A stretch of 64,000 nucleotides of DNA from CAIYRG01 sp965247505 (GCA_965247505.1 OZ252020.1:3348001-3412000); one strand, 5' to 3'; positions 9,070 to 17,972 are shown, numbered from the stretch's first letter. Numbers and translations are program-made. Notes: generated from the sequence alone by a model not told the origin.

Positions 9070-9217
9070 CGTGCGGTACTGGTGGAACCGCTTTGGCCCT
9101 TTGTTTGCCTCTGAGATCTGGAAGAGGGGGATAGACCGGCGCAACTGGTCGAACTGGCGCTGGCATCTTGATGAGGTGTTCGTCCGGATCAATGGCGAAA
9201 CACATTATCTATGGCGT
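9070..9217 (+). pseudogene. IS6-family transposase internal fragment, copy c
   Basis: A frame reading VRYWWNRFGPLFASEI then WHLDEVFVRINGETHYLWRA matches the middle of the IS6 transposase. It starts at the IS21 end and stops at LWRA. At that same residue the copy at 22226 also leaves IS6 homology, and both continue into the same non-IS sequence. Confidence 0.8.
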
Positions 9218-9333
9218 GCTTCTAGTATGTTGATCGGTCTTCAAGGGCTCAGAAATATCCTATCGTATTGTTTACATGTTAGAAATAGTCCATGCCAAGT
9301 TTCAGGACAAAAGCTAATTTTCATTTTGCGTAA

Positions 9334-9500
9334 TCATTTTGAAACCGGATTCATTATAACTCCAGCGTACCCAGGCGCGCGTTTGTCGTAGATTTCTTCC
9401 TGCATCCCTATTTTCGGCCTCGGCGTGGCACCCTCCAAAACGCCTTTCAAGATCCGGACAAGGGCTTTCCGTGGCGTCGATTCACCCGACGCCGAGACTC
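9334..9500 (-). pseudogene. 3' end of an unidentified gene
   Basis: The minus-strand reading STPRKALVRILKG then EGATPRPKIGMQEEIYDKR and AGVIMNPVSK ends at a stop at 9334. The same tail recurs at 22687-22850, where one extra base in an A run shifts the frame. Conservation of the coding frame in this copy suggests a true C-terminus of a lost gene. I do not recognise the family. Confidence 0.45.
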
Positions 9501-9557
9501 TGCAGCGGCCTCACCTTCAGTCCCAATTTGGTAACCGATCCTATACGCTGTCGCCCG

Positions 9558-9607
9558 GAATGTGGTCTCGGTGGTTGCGGGGGCTCGCAACCACCGAGAC
9601 CACATTC
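9558..9607. repeat. Perfect 22-bp inverted repeat with 6-nt loop
   Basis: The arms 9558-9579 and 9586-9607 are exact reverse complements (GAATGTGGTCTCGG... against ...CCGAGACCACATTC), separated by GGGGCT. It lies just past the stop codon of the small minus-strand gene at 9633-9914 and after the duplicated relic, and could act as a bidirectional terminator. There is no T tract. Confidence 0.85.
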
Positions 9608-9632
9608 GATCGAAATCCCGGTCTGATCCGAT

Positions 9633-9914
9633 TCAACCCTCTGATTTATCTGAGCCGCTGACTGGACTCTCGATCAGCTCCGCAAGCCCGCACAACGCGT
9701 GGCCGATCGAATCGACGAGCTGATGGAAGCGGGCCTCTAGGCAGTTTCTCCGTTTCCGCACCAGAACTTGTCCGGAAGCGGAACTGGCAGTCCGGAAGAC
9801 TGGGGCGGAGAGGGGACGACGATCCGGTTCCCACAAACGGTCGAGGGTTTCTTGCACCGCCTCGGCAAGCGATTCGTATTCGTCAATATTTGCTCTCCTC
9901 CGCATCCACGCCAT
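9633..9914 (-). CDS. Small hypothetical protein
   Basis: A 93-codon frame starts at ATG 9914 (MAWMRRRANIDEYESLAEAV). It is mostly polar and helical with no recognised motif. Its start lies only about 10 bases from the divergent HEPN gene start, leaving little room for promoters. Codon content looks plausible but the call is weak; it may be a remnant. Confidence 0.3.
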   Translation of the reverse strand: MAWMRRRANIDEYESLAEAVQETLDRLWEPDRRPLSAPVFRTASSASGQVLVRKRRNCLEARFHQLVDSIGHALCGLAELIESPVSGSDKSEG

Positions 9915-9924
9915 ACTCTTGCCG

Positions 9925-11223
9925 ATGAGCCAGAAAACCGACGCAAACCACCTTCTTCCGCCCGAACGATTCACCGGAGAACTCGCCGTTGACGGACAGC
10001 GCATCCCGGTTCAGCTGACGGCGAAGGCCGGCTCGTCGGGCAGGCTTCAGTTGGCCGTCGATCCCATTTCGACCGCCAACTCGTCCGTTGCCGTCGGGAC
10101 GCTCATCCGATCGTTCAGCAGACCCGGCAACGCGATCGACGAATTCGCCATGGAGTGCGAGAGCTCTGACAGCAGACGGCTCACCAGCGAATCCGCCTAT
10201 CTGGCCGGCTACAACCGCAATTCGGAGGCACTGCACATCCAACTTCGCACCCGCGAAGCCTCCGTGACGATGACCGCGACCGAGATCCGTCCGCGTCCGG
10301 CGCTACGTTTCTCGCTGCTCGGCTTCGCGTGCTTCCCGCTCGTGCAGGTTCCCTCCGCGATCGGATCGGTTATCGTCGAGGGCGCAACACGCGCAGTGGC
10401 GACGGATGAGATCACCGGTTCCATCGCCGCCGAAGCGGCCGACGATTGCCCGTCGGCGACGTGGCGCCCCTGCGCGGAACACATGCTGAAGCATCTGCGA
10501 TCCGTCCTCGCCTTCTCCCGCGGTGCACCCCTCCCGGTTCCGATTACGGAGTATCGTGAGGGTCGTGATGTCAAAGTCACCTTTCACGAAACGGGCGCAG
10601 TTTCTGCTCCGGTGATGCCGCCACTGCCGCATCTGAACCTCCAGCCTATCGTCACCACGGCCATCACCAACATCGAGAGCGTCGACGCCTGCCGCGACGC
10701 TCTTGAGATGGCCATTGGCTGGTTGTCCGTGCCGACCACCATCGACGAAATCCGATTCCTGTCGGGAATGACCGCACTGGAAAGCGTGGCGTGGCGATCA
10801 TTGCAGAAATCGTAGACGTCCATTCTCGGCAGTTCTGCGTGGGAGAGGTTGGCTAAGGGCCTTCGCGCGTTTCTCGATGAACAGGATGACCTCGACGTCG
10901 CCGACAGGGGCGCGAAGAAGCAGAAGATTTCGGAGTTGAACCGACGGCCGTTCATCCAGCAAATCGAAGCTCTGCTGGAACGATGGCAAGTCGCCCGCAC
11001 GTCAATCGAAACCGAGGCGCTTTCCCGCCTTATTGGTCTGAGAAACACAGTCGTTCATTGCGGCGGCGCGCCGGAAGACAAGGACCTTTGGCCTTCCATT
11101 CTGCTGATCCGCGAGATCGTGGTACGGCTCGTTTTCTCGATGCTTCGATTTGAAGGAACCTATCAGTGCTATCTCGGAGGCCGCCACATGCGCCGATTCC
11201 CCGACTGCAAGCCGGTCGATTGA
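9925..11223 (+). pseudogene. ApeA-like HEPN-domain protein, interrupted by in-frame TAG
   Basis: One reading frame runs from ATG 9925 to a stop at 11221-11223, broken only by TAG at 10813-10815. Across the stop the reading is continuous (WRSLQKS, stop, TSILGSSAWERLAKGLRAFL). The large N-terminal part (about 296 residues) is beta-rich and matches in style the N-terminal domain of ApeA-type proteins. The C-terminal part is helical and carries the HEPN RNase signature R-N-x3-H (LRNTVVHCGG, codons at about 11041-11058). HEPN proteins of this kind act as abortive-infection ribonucleases (family knowledge); assignment to ApeA is inference from architecture. The amber codon makes it a pseudogene unless it is read through or is an assembly error. 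Confidence 0.6.
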
Positions 11224-11728
11224 GGAAACCACCCATCTTCTCCCGCTGGAGCCTGAGCAGTTCGGGATCTCGAAGGCATTTGTCGCGTTGCGAACGTCCC
11301 TTATCTCATTAGGGTCGAGCGGCGGGAATCCACATGCGTAAGCTCGAACATGGTTGGTCCCAGCTTTGATCGCGGGCGGGGCTAGAGGACGTTCGGTTCC
11401 ATGACCTCCGGCACTCTTGTGCCTCTCCATCGTACAGATTAGCTGCATAAAGTTCCACAACAGATTGTAATATAGTTCTTTTTATGCGTTACGCTCACCG
11501 GCCTGATTCCGCGACTTTCATTTCCGTGTACAAGCGGTCAGCGGATTGGACTCAATGGAGGGCGTGACATGTCCACCCTGAACTACGATTTTCGGGCCGA
11601 GTGGCCGCGGGCGGGTATCCGTTCGGCCATTCGGCCAAGCCGTGGAAAGCGTTTGGCGACGCATCGCCTTACACGATCGGATACAGCGCGCGTGGTCGCA
11701 CGCGGGGCCGGGAGGTGATGTTCTTCAG
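11224..11728. other. Region without an intact gene; integrase relic and short frames
   Basis: Apart from the recombinase relic at 11370-11440, I see only short frames. One 50-codon frame (11569-11718) has a GGAGG-like sequence before its ATG, but its product resembles nothing I know. The region separates the HEPN pseudogene from the IS3 element. Confidence 0.5.
11370..11440 (+). pseudogene. Tyrosine recombinase relic (HDLRH motif)
   Basis: The reading AGLEDVRFHDLRHSCAS contains the HxLR-H box II of phage-type integrases. A stop lies directly upstream, and no downstream catalytic tyrosine region follows in frame. It is a short tombstone of an integrated element. Confidence 0.5.
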
Positions 11729-11815
11729 TGTCTGACGTCAGCGCCTTTGGGACGAATTGAGGTAATTGCATAACGGAGGATTTCTGGCTCATCGTAGTGA
11801 CCGAAGGGAACGAAG

Positions 11816-12190
11816 ATGAGACAGAAATCAATGAGCAAGAACGACCCGGCGGAGAGAACGGTTCGGGATATTCGGCGCAAGACACGCAAGCAGGATACGG
11901 CTGAGGAGAAGATCCGGATCGTGGTGTCGGGCCTGCGCGGCGAGGAGAGCATCGCCGCCTTGTGCCGCCGCGAGGGCATCGCTGAGGGTCTGTATTACAG
12001 CTGGTCGAAAGAGTTTTTGGAAGCGGGCAAGAAGCGGCTCGCCGGCGACACCGGGCGCCAAGCGACCTCGGGCGAGGTTAAAGGCCTGCGCCAGGAGATG
12101 CGCGACTTGAAGGAGTTGGTCGCCGAACTTTCGCTGGAGAACCGTCTTCTCAAAAAAAATATGATCGGGCATGGGGGAGGCGAGGAATGA
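11816..12190 (+). CDS. IS3-family transposase OrfA (second type)
   Basis: This is a 124-residue HTH protein. It has a basic N-terminus, an HTH around EESIAALCRREGIAEGLYYSWSK, and a C-terminal coiled coil (LRQEMRDLKELVAELSLEN). A run of seven A residues (CAAAAAAAAT) near its end is a likely slippage site into orfB. The stop overlaps the orfB start by 4 bases. Confidence 0.9.
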   Translation: MRQKSMSKNDPAERTVRDIRRKTRKQDTAEEKIRIVVSGLRGEESIAALCRREGIAEGLYYSWSKEFLEAGKKRLAGDTGRQATSGEVKGLRQEMRDLKELVAELSLENRLLKKNMIGHGGGEE

Positions 12191-13167
12191 GGTATCCCGC
12201 ATCCGAGAAGCTGGAGATCATCCGCCTGGTCGAGCAGTCCCACCTGGGCGTCGGGTCCACTTTGGACAAGCTGGGCATTCCGAAGACCACCTTTTATCGC
12301 TGGTACGATCGCTTTCTGGCCTTTGGCGACGCCGGTCTTGAGGATCGCAACAGCAGCCCGGGCCGGGTGTGGAACCGGATCCCGGATGATGTCCGGGGGC
12401 AGATCATCGATCTTGCCCTGGAGGAGACGCAACTGTCGCCCCGGGAACTGGCCGTCAGGTTTACGGACACCAGGGGCTACTTTGTCTCGGAAGCCTCGGT
12501 TTACCGGCTTCTCAAGGCCCACGGCCTGATCACCAGCCCCGCTTTCGTGGTCATCAAGGCAGCCGATGAGTTCCGTGACAAGACCACGGCGCCGAACCAG
12601 CTGTGGCAGACCGACTTCACCTATCTCAAGGTCATCGGCTGGGGCTGGTTTTACCTGTCGACCATCCTGGACGACTATTCCCGCTACATCATTGCTTGGA
12701 AGCTCTGCACCAACATGACGGCGGACGATGTGACGGCAACACTGAAGTTGGCGCTAGAAGCCTCAGGCTGCAATCGCGCCAATGTCGTCCACAAGCCGAG
12801 GCTGCTCAGCGACAACGGCTCGTCCTATATCTCCGGCGATCTGGCTGAATGGCTCGAGGACCACGGTATGGATCACGTTCGGGGCGCACCGTATCACCCG
12901 CAAACCCAGGGCAAGATCGAGCGCTGGCATCAAACGCTGAAGAACCGGATCCTGCTTGAAAATTATTATCTACCCGGCGATCTCGAAAACCAGATCAGCG
13001 CCTTCGTCGATCACTACAACAACCAACGCTACCACGAGAGCATCGGCAACGTAACTCCAGCCGACGCCTACTTTGGACGCCACACCGCCATCATCGAAAA
13101 GAGAAAAAGGATCAAAAAACTGACCACCCAAAACCGCCGCTTGAACCATCAACGCCAAGCGGCTTAA
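12187..13167 (+). CDS. IS3-family transposase OrfB (second type)
   Basis: This is a 326-residue integrase-core protein. It has its own N-terminal HTH (GVGSTLDKLGIPKTTFYRWYDRF). The DDE core has D in WQTDFTYLKV, D in LLSDNGSSY and E in QGKIERWHQTLKNR, and it ends with a basic tail. The full frame is intact. The extra HTH and length separate it from the 290-residue IS3 OrfB at 6123-6995. Confidence 0.93.
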   Translation: MRYPASEKLEIIRLVEQSHLGVGSTLDKLGIPKTTFYRWYDRFLAFGDAGLEDRNSSPGRVWNRIPDDVRGQIIDLALEETQLSPRELAVRFTDTRGYFVSEASVYRLLKAHGLITSPAFVVIKAADEFRDKTTAPNQLWQTDFTYLKVIGWGWFYLSTILDDYSRYIIAWKLCTNMTADDVTATLKLALEASGCNRANVVHKPRLLSDNGSSYISGDLAEWLEDHGMDHVRGAPYHPQTQGKIERWHQTLKNRILLENYYLPGDLENQISAFVDHYNNQRYHESIGNVTPADAYFGRHTAIIEKRKRIKKLTTQNRRLNHQRQAA

Positions 13168-13412
13168 CATCAAACAAAGATGAGCCAGATCCTCCCTTAT
13201 GAAACACGCTCAACAGTCCCATTTGTTTTGATGACGGACAATTGACCAAGCGGTCGGCGAGCGAAGTCGGAAGCATCAGTTCACGCTCCGCCACGGCGAT
13301 GAAACAATTACGCATAGCCTGAAACCAGAACTTCGCGCCGCCCGCTTCACTGATCCGGCTGTAGAGGTGATGCGGATCTTCCACATAGCCCGATGTGCTG
13401 ATGGGTGATGGG

Positions 13413-13544
13413 GGCCTTGTCAAGTTAACCGGATTCACTCCGAAGTCTCGGTGAATTGTCGATGGCTGCTCTACGCAATTTCAATGGCTTAGCCTCATGG
13501 AGAAATGCCGAAAACAGCCTACAATCAGTTAACTTGACAATGCC
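13413..13544. repeat. MITE-1 copy A (132 bp)
   Basis: The terminal inverted repeats are GGCCTTGTCAAGTTAAC at 13413 and GGCATTGTCAAGTTAAC (minus strand, ending 13544). The body matches, in reverse orientation, the 132-bp copy at 51595-51726. It has no coding capacity beyond a short chance frame. The first ten bases resemble the IS6-family terminal repeat, so IS6-driven mobilisation is possible. Confidence 0.85.
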
Positions 13545-13662
13545 TGCCCGACAACGAATCACAACCGACTCCACCGACTCAACAACTTTCAGGATCGGAT
13601 CTAAGCTAGCATTTGGCGGCCCTGCGCACTCGACGACCGAGGCAACACGGCGGCAACGCTGG

Positions 13663-14694
13663 TCAAACAACTCGGTGGTGTTCCGCAAGCGTTGAACACA
13701 TCTCGGCCAGTTTGAACCGGAGAGAGACAGGCTTCTCGATGGTGACCTTGATCCCCCAGGTGAAGAGATGTCGGCACATTTCCAGGGTGCCGCCGGCGCT
13801 GAACTGCACTGTCAGCGAGCCGTCTTCGTTCTCCGTTATTTTCTGTCCCGGATGGAAAAGGAAAGAAACCGCGTCCTGGGCAACTTCCGCGTCGAAACGT
13901 AACGTTACGTCAACTGGCTCCTCCTGAAAGACGCCGAACGACCGGTTGGCGAATTCCTCCAGGTCGAACGCGGCGTCGAATTCGAACATCTCGTCGGTTA
14001 GCGTCACCTCGCTCATGTTCGCGAGGACCCAGTAGCGCATCTCCTCCGTCCACTCCGAACGCCCAACGAGATAGGCCCGGCCTCCGTACAAGAGCCCGTG
14101 GGGTTGTACGCGCTGGCGGCTTCGTCGCCCCGTCAGGCGGCCAAGATACCAAAAGTCGATCACGCGACCTCCCTTGATGGCGTCGCGCAGGGTCATGAGC
14201 AGGCCCGCCTCCAGCCGCTGCCGGGGACCCGGCCGCATGGCGAGACCCTCTGCCATTATGAGCGCTTCCAGGTCCGGCTCGAGCCGCCGTCGCTCCGCCG
14301 GCCCGAGGAGAGCGCCGAGCTTCGCGCCAAGGTCGCGGAGCAGGCTAGCCCGTTCATCAAGCCCGGTGCGTTCCAGCTCCGCGGTCGCCGTCTCCAGCTC
14401 CACCAGCTCGTCCGCGGAGATGAAGAGCAGGTTGCGCAGATGGTACGAACGCAGCCGCCAATGCCGGTTTCCGTCGCCCATGTCCTCAAATTCCAGCGGC
14501 CCGAACGCATGCTCCACCGCATCGCGCATCCGCTCCGCCGTCCGCCGGCTGACCGAGAAGTCCCGCTGGATGTCATTCAGCGTCAGCCCGCCAGCACTTT
14601 GCAGGAGCAAGGCGAGCCGGATGATGTCGGCAAGACGTTCGTAGCGCATGATTCCTGATTTCCTTGCCCAGTTTTGGTGTTCGTCGGCCACCAT
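13663..14694 (-). CDS. WYL-domain transcriptional regulator
   Basis: The product is up to 343 residues. An N-terminal winged HTH (residues ~16-75: GGLTLNDIQRDFSVSRRTAERM) is followed by a WYL domain (KGGRVIDFWYLGR then RRSRQRVQPHGLLYGGRAYLVG), and a C-terminal WCX-like extension ends the protein. ATG 14649 (MRYERLADIIRLALLLQ) is a good alternative start: it begins at the usual family N-terminus and has AAGGA upstream. WYL regulators bind nucleic-acid or nucleotide ligands and often control defence genes (family knowledge). It lies 46 bp after the AAA+ gene on the same strand, so the two are probably co-transcribed and the regulator may control its own operon. Confidence 0.85.
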   Translation of the reverse strand: MVADEHQNWARKSGIMRYERLADIIRLALLLQSAGGLTLNDIQRDFSVSRRTAERMRDAVEHAFGPLEFEDMGDGNRHWRLRSYHLRNLLFISADELVELETATAELERTGLDERASLLRDLGAKLGALLGPAERRRLEPDLEALIMAEGLAMRPGPRQRLEAGLLMTLRDAIKGGRVIDFWYLGRLTGRRSRQRVQPHGLLYGGRAYLVGRSEWTEEMRYWVLANMSEVTLTDEMFEFDAAFDLEEFANRSFGVFQEEPVDVTLRFDAEVAQDAVSFLFHPGQKITENEDGSLTVQFSAGGTLEMCRHLFTWGIKVTIEKPVSLRFKLAEMCSTLAEHHRVV

Positions 14695-14740
14695 ATAAGC
14701 TCTTCGTGAAGCAGGAAATTGGAAGCGGCCGGCGAGGCGC

Positions 14741-16804
14741 TTATCCGAGGAAGCCGATGGGTCGGCGATGTTCCGGCTTTGCGTCGCATTCCTCGTGTAA
14801 GAAGGCGGCGAGCCTGTTCGGCTCCCCTAGACAGCCCAGGATTTCCGCCTTTCTCCGAACCACGGCGAAGTCGCCCGGAGTCAAGGTGGAAAGCAGGAAC
14901 ACCTCCTCCGGCAAATCCCGATCGAAGAAGGATCGGAAGGCTGACGACACTTGTTCGCGTGAGAGGTAATCTAAGGAAATCTTGAATATGAAGCGGCGCA
15001 GCGTAGCGGTGTCGAGGTGGTCCGAGAAGTTGGTCGTGCAGGCGAACGGCAGGGGATGGCTTTCCATCCAGGTCAGCATCTCGTTGGTCTGGCTGATCTC
15101 CCAGTTCCGGACCGCATACCGCCGATCAGCGAGTAGAGAGTCGGCCTCGTCGAAGACGAGGAAAGCCTCGTCATCCCGCGCCTCCCGGAAGGCCGCCGCG
15201 ATGTTCTGTTCCGTTTCTCCCACCCAGGGAGAGAGTAGATCGGATGTCCGCTTCTGCAGGACCTCCAGTCCCAACCGGTCGGCAAGATAGCGGACGCAGG
15301 CGCTCTTGCCCGTCCCAGGCGGCCCTTGCAAACAGAGTGAAAAGCGCCGCTCGTCGCCGGACGCCAGTCGTTCCGTGAGCTCGCTCAAGTCTGTGTTGCT
15401 TTGGATCAGAGAGAGATCGAACGAAGCGGGCTGTCGCTGAACGGCACTTTCGCAGGAAAGGGCCCGGGCAAGCCCCTGCAAACCCCGACGCACCGAGACG
15501 ATATCGCCGCCGGTGAGTCGCGCGGCGGCGGTTACCTCCGCCGCCACGCCCGGCGGAACCGCGAAGTCCTTCGCAAGGGACAGCGCCTCTTGCGGGCCGG
15601 CTGCGATACCGTTTCGGGCAAGTTGCCGCGACCATATCCGCGCCCTGATCCGCGGCGGCGGCAGGCGGAGTTCCACGGCAAACTTCATGCGCCGCATGAG
15701 AACAGCGGGAATGTTGTCGCTCGTGTTCGCGGTCCAGAGGGTCGGCATCGGCGCTTTTTCGAGGAGTCTGTTGATGAAGAGCTTCGATCCGCCGGACCCG
15801 AATAAAGGCCTGCTCCGTTCCGGCAGTATGTCCACCATCTCGTCGAACAGAAGGAGGGAATTGCGTTCCCGAGCGAGTAGAGTCTGGGCGAGGACGAGAT
15901 CGGTCAACCGCTCCTCACGGCTCGGCTCTCCGCCATTGTCGTCGGTTTCGCCGGCAACGAAGAGGGCAACACCGAGCCGTTCAGCGAGCGTCCTGCAAAA
16001 CTGCGTCTTGCCTGTCCCCGGTGGCCCGTAGAGGAGAATGTTGACGCCCGCTTCTCCCACCGCCAAGGCGCCCTTTACAAGGTTCTCAATATGATCGCGG
16101 TAGTGGGCGATGTGATCGAAATCCGACCATTCCAGCTCCGCCGGATCCGGTTTGCCCAGAAGCAGATCCTTAACTTCGAGATCGTTACCCGGAACCAGGA
16201 CGAGCCGGTGAAGCCGCTTGGCCAGAGACAGGTCGCCGTCGTTGTCGACGGAGACGAGACCCGACCGGAGGAGTGGTGCAGCCGGCTTTAGCCGTACCGA
16301 AACCGCGTGGGGAGATAAGTTGAGAAGACAGGGAAGCGGAGAATACTGGATATTGAATTGTTCTCCCCGAATCCTTCCTCTGAATACTGCGCCGATCATC
16401 GATCCGACGACCGGATCTGTCTCGCATAACAGCAGGGCTTCGAGGATCCGAACATCGGTCGGAGAGATGCCGGTAATTTTGGTGAGGTGCCTGAGACGCC
16501 GTGCGGTCAGGTCAGGCCGCCGCCTACTGGCTTTCAGAGGATTGTCGAGAATGGTTTCCCGGAAGTCATCCCAACTTTCTTCCGTCAGGCGGGAATGAGC
16601 AGCATCGCTCGCGCGGTCCCCGCGCTGGCGGCATGTGCGTGGAGGGTGCGCTTCTTGCCAGGTGTCGAGGTTCAGAAGCAGAAGCAGATGGTTTTCGATG
16701 ACCCAGGACATAAGGTATGAGGCCTCAGGATCATACCAGTTATAGTACTTGGCGGTGTTCCCAACATAGGAAAGCAAGAGCTCACGTAGGTAGTCTCGAA
16801 GCAT
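14741..16804 (-). CDS. Tandem AAA+ ATPase (two ATPase modules)
   Basis: This is a 687-residue protein. The first ATPase module has Walker A GPPGTGKT at ~260-267 and Walker B LLLFDE at ~317. The second has Walker A GPPGTGKS at ~494-501 and Walker B FLVFDEAD at ~548, with the classical-clade element TLRRFIFKISLDYLS after it. About 220 N-terminal helical residues form a probable recognition domain. No protease, nuclease or membrane segment is seen, so it may remodel proteins or nucleoprotein. It is the first gene of a two-gene minus-strand unit with a WYL regulator. This pairing resembles uncharacterised defence-island operons; that role is inference. Confidence 0.75.
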   Translation of the reverse strand: MLRDYLRELLLSYVGNTAKYYNWYDPEASYLMSWVIENHLLLLLNLDTWQEAHPPRTCRQRGDRASDAAHSRLTEESWDDFRETILDNPLKASRRRPDLTARRLRHLTKITGISPTDVRILEALLLCETDPVVGSMIGAVFRGRIRGEQFNIQYSPLPCLLNLSPHAVSVRLKPAAPLLRSGLVSVDNDGDLSLAKRLHRLVLVPGNDLEVKDLLLGKPDPAELEWSDFDHIAHYRDHIENLVKGALAVGEAGVNILLYGPPGTGKTQFCRTLAERLGVALFVAGETDDNGGEPSREERLTDLVLAQTLLARERNSLLLFDEMVDILPERSRPLFGSGGSKLFINRLLEKAPMPTLWTANTSDNIPAVLMRRMKFAVELRLPPPRIRARIWSRQLARNGIAAGPQEALSLAKDFAVPPGVAAEVTAAARLTGGDIVSVRRGLQGLARALSCESAVQRQPASFDLSLIQSNTDLSELTERLASGDERRFSLCLQGPPGTGKSACVRYLADRLGLEVLQKRTSDLLSPWVGETEQNIAAAFREARDDEAFLVFDEADSLLADRRYAVRNWEISQTNEMLTWMESHPLPFACTTNFSDHLDTATLRRFIFKISLDYLSREQVSSAFRSFFDRDLPEEVFLLSTLTPGDFAVVRRKAEILGCLGEPNRLAAFLHEECDAKPEHRRPIGFLG

Positions 16805-17100
16805 CTTCTCTCTCCATCGGCGGGCTACAAGGGAACTCTATCCCAAGGACACGTCAGATACGGACGCATAGCTGACGCGGCGACTGGATGCCGTACACTT
16901 TCTCTGTTACGTGTGGCTCATGCCCCAACGCGGTTCAAAATTGTCGTCGCCTGTTTGGAAGGCGAAGATCCATCAACTCATGGGGGGTATTCGGCGTTGG
17001 TATTCGACGCCGATGGGCATTCTAACCTATTGATATCGTTGGAATCAAGGAGGCCGAAGCCCGTCGCCGTACAACACATTTATTAGAATTTGGAGGTGTT

Positions 17101-17946
17101 ATGAACATTACCACTAGTGAACTCAGCCCCCTTGGCGAGAAGATCGCGCAATTGGTTGCCCAGGAGCCATTTCGTTGTTCCCCGGACTCGGATAGTTTTG
17201 TGAAGGGCTGGTCGGACCGCTTCCTTAAATATCGCTGGAATAATAGAGGCCCCTTTGCCTATGAGAAGGAGTTCAATGAATGGGAAGAAACGCTCGGAAT
17301 TTTATGTAAAAAAGTAATCTCTGGGAAACGAGAAACTATTTCTAAAAGTGACCAGAAAAAAGCCATTTGCGCCGCAAAGGGTGTTTTTAAATGGGGGGGT
17401 GTATGGCCTCGTGGTCCGGGAAATAAAAGGCGACTACTAGAGTGGGACGATATCAAGGCCGTAATGACTAACTCCGCAAAATACGAAGAGATAAAGGCAA
17501 AGCCAAAGGTAAGGGTAAAGGTAAATTCGACTTGGACAAAACTTGCTCATTTTTCGACTGCGTGGATGACTGATCGGGATAAACCGCAGCAGGTGATCTA
17601 TGACAGTCGAGTAGCAGCGTCACTCTTAAAGTGGATTGATTGCGCTTCGGAGGCGTCAACAGAGTTCAAGGAAATACGCAGAAAACTACAGGCTAATGGC
17701 CTCGGATACATTGTCGGACAGGGGGGCAACAGAAAGAAGAACTCACCCACACTGAACACACTGAAAAAGAACGGTTGGAAATCTGGCTACCAAAAATGGA
17801 GCAGTCAATTTCTTGGGTCTCGGGTTACCTATTCCATCGTCGAAGCATTGAACAACAAGGGCGACCCAATGCCTCAGTTGGACCGCACTACTGATAAATG
17901 GACAGTTCGTGGAGTGGAAATGGTGCTGTTCATGGACGGCTATTAA
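17101..17946 (+). CDS. Unknown protein, first gene of accessory unit
   Basis: This is a 281-residue protein with a strong GGAGG 4 bases before ATG. Codon and base use is more AT-rich than the flanks. Trp/Lys-rich segments are present (KGWSDRFLKYRWNN, VNSTWTKLAHFSTAWM, YDSRVAASLLKW). The WTK...YDSRVA pattern is reminiscent of helix-hairpin-helix DNA-glycosylase-like proteins, but I cannot support that assignment. It is followed after 26 bases by the HEAT-like gene on the same strand. No signal peptide or membrane segment is present, so it is probably cytoplasmic. Confidence 0.7.
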   Translation: MNITTSELSPLGEKIAQLVAQEPFRCSPDSDSFVKGWSDRFLKYRWNNRGPFAYEKEFNEWEETLGILCKKVISGKRETISKSDQKKAICAAKGVFKWGGVWPRGPGNKRRLLEWDDIKAVMTNSAKYEEIKAKPKVRVKVNSTWTKLAHFSTAWMTDRDKPQQVIYDSRVAASLLKWIDCASEASTEFKEIRRKLQANGLGYIVGQGGNRKKNSPTLNTLKKNGWKSGYQKWSSQFLGSRVTYSIVEALNNKGDPMPQLDRTTDKWTVRGVEMVLFMDGY

Positions 17947-17972
17947 GATCGTCCGCGGTAATGAGGAAGTTT

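Larger units (their letters stand above)
9070..9545 (+). repeat. Duplicated relic segment (partner at about 22422-22895)
   Basis: The IS6 fragment, the break after LWRA, about 130 bp of AT-rich sequence, and a minus-strand gene tail are shared with 22422-22895, with substitutions and small indels. The shared non-IS flank means an already truncated IS6/host junction was duplicated. Confidence 0.75.
11729..13240 (+). mobile_element. IS3-family element (second type), apparently intact
   Basis: Two overlapping genes, orfA and orfB, lie between imperfect inverted ends starting TGTCTGACGTCA (11729) and TGTCCGTCATCA (minus strand, ending 13240), which share TGTC and GGGAC blocks. No clear target duplication is visible, so the boundaries are approximate. 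Confidence 0.7.

Noticed and set aside
4828..9217. The two IS6 pieces either side of IS21 copy 2 as one interrupted IS6
   Set aside because: The pieces are in opposite orientation and overlap in the wrong parts of the gene, so they come from different copies.
11569..11718. A 50-codon frame with a GGAGG-like site (MSTLNYDFRAEWPRAGIRSA)
   Set aside because: It is short, with no recognised family and debris on both sides. It is mentioned only as a possible fragment.
13241..13412. A minus-strand reading YVEDPHHLYSRISEAGGAKF, FQAMRNCFIAVAERELML
   Set aside because: It looks protein-like and may be a gene fragment between IS3 and MITE-1, but it has no start or stop context and I do not recognise the family.
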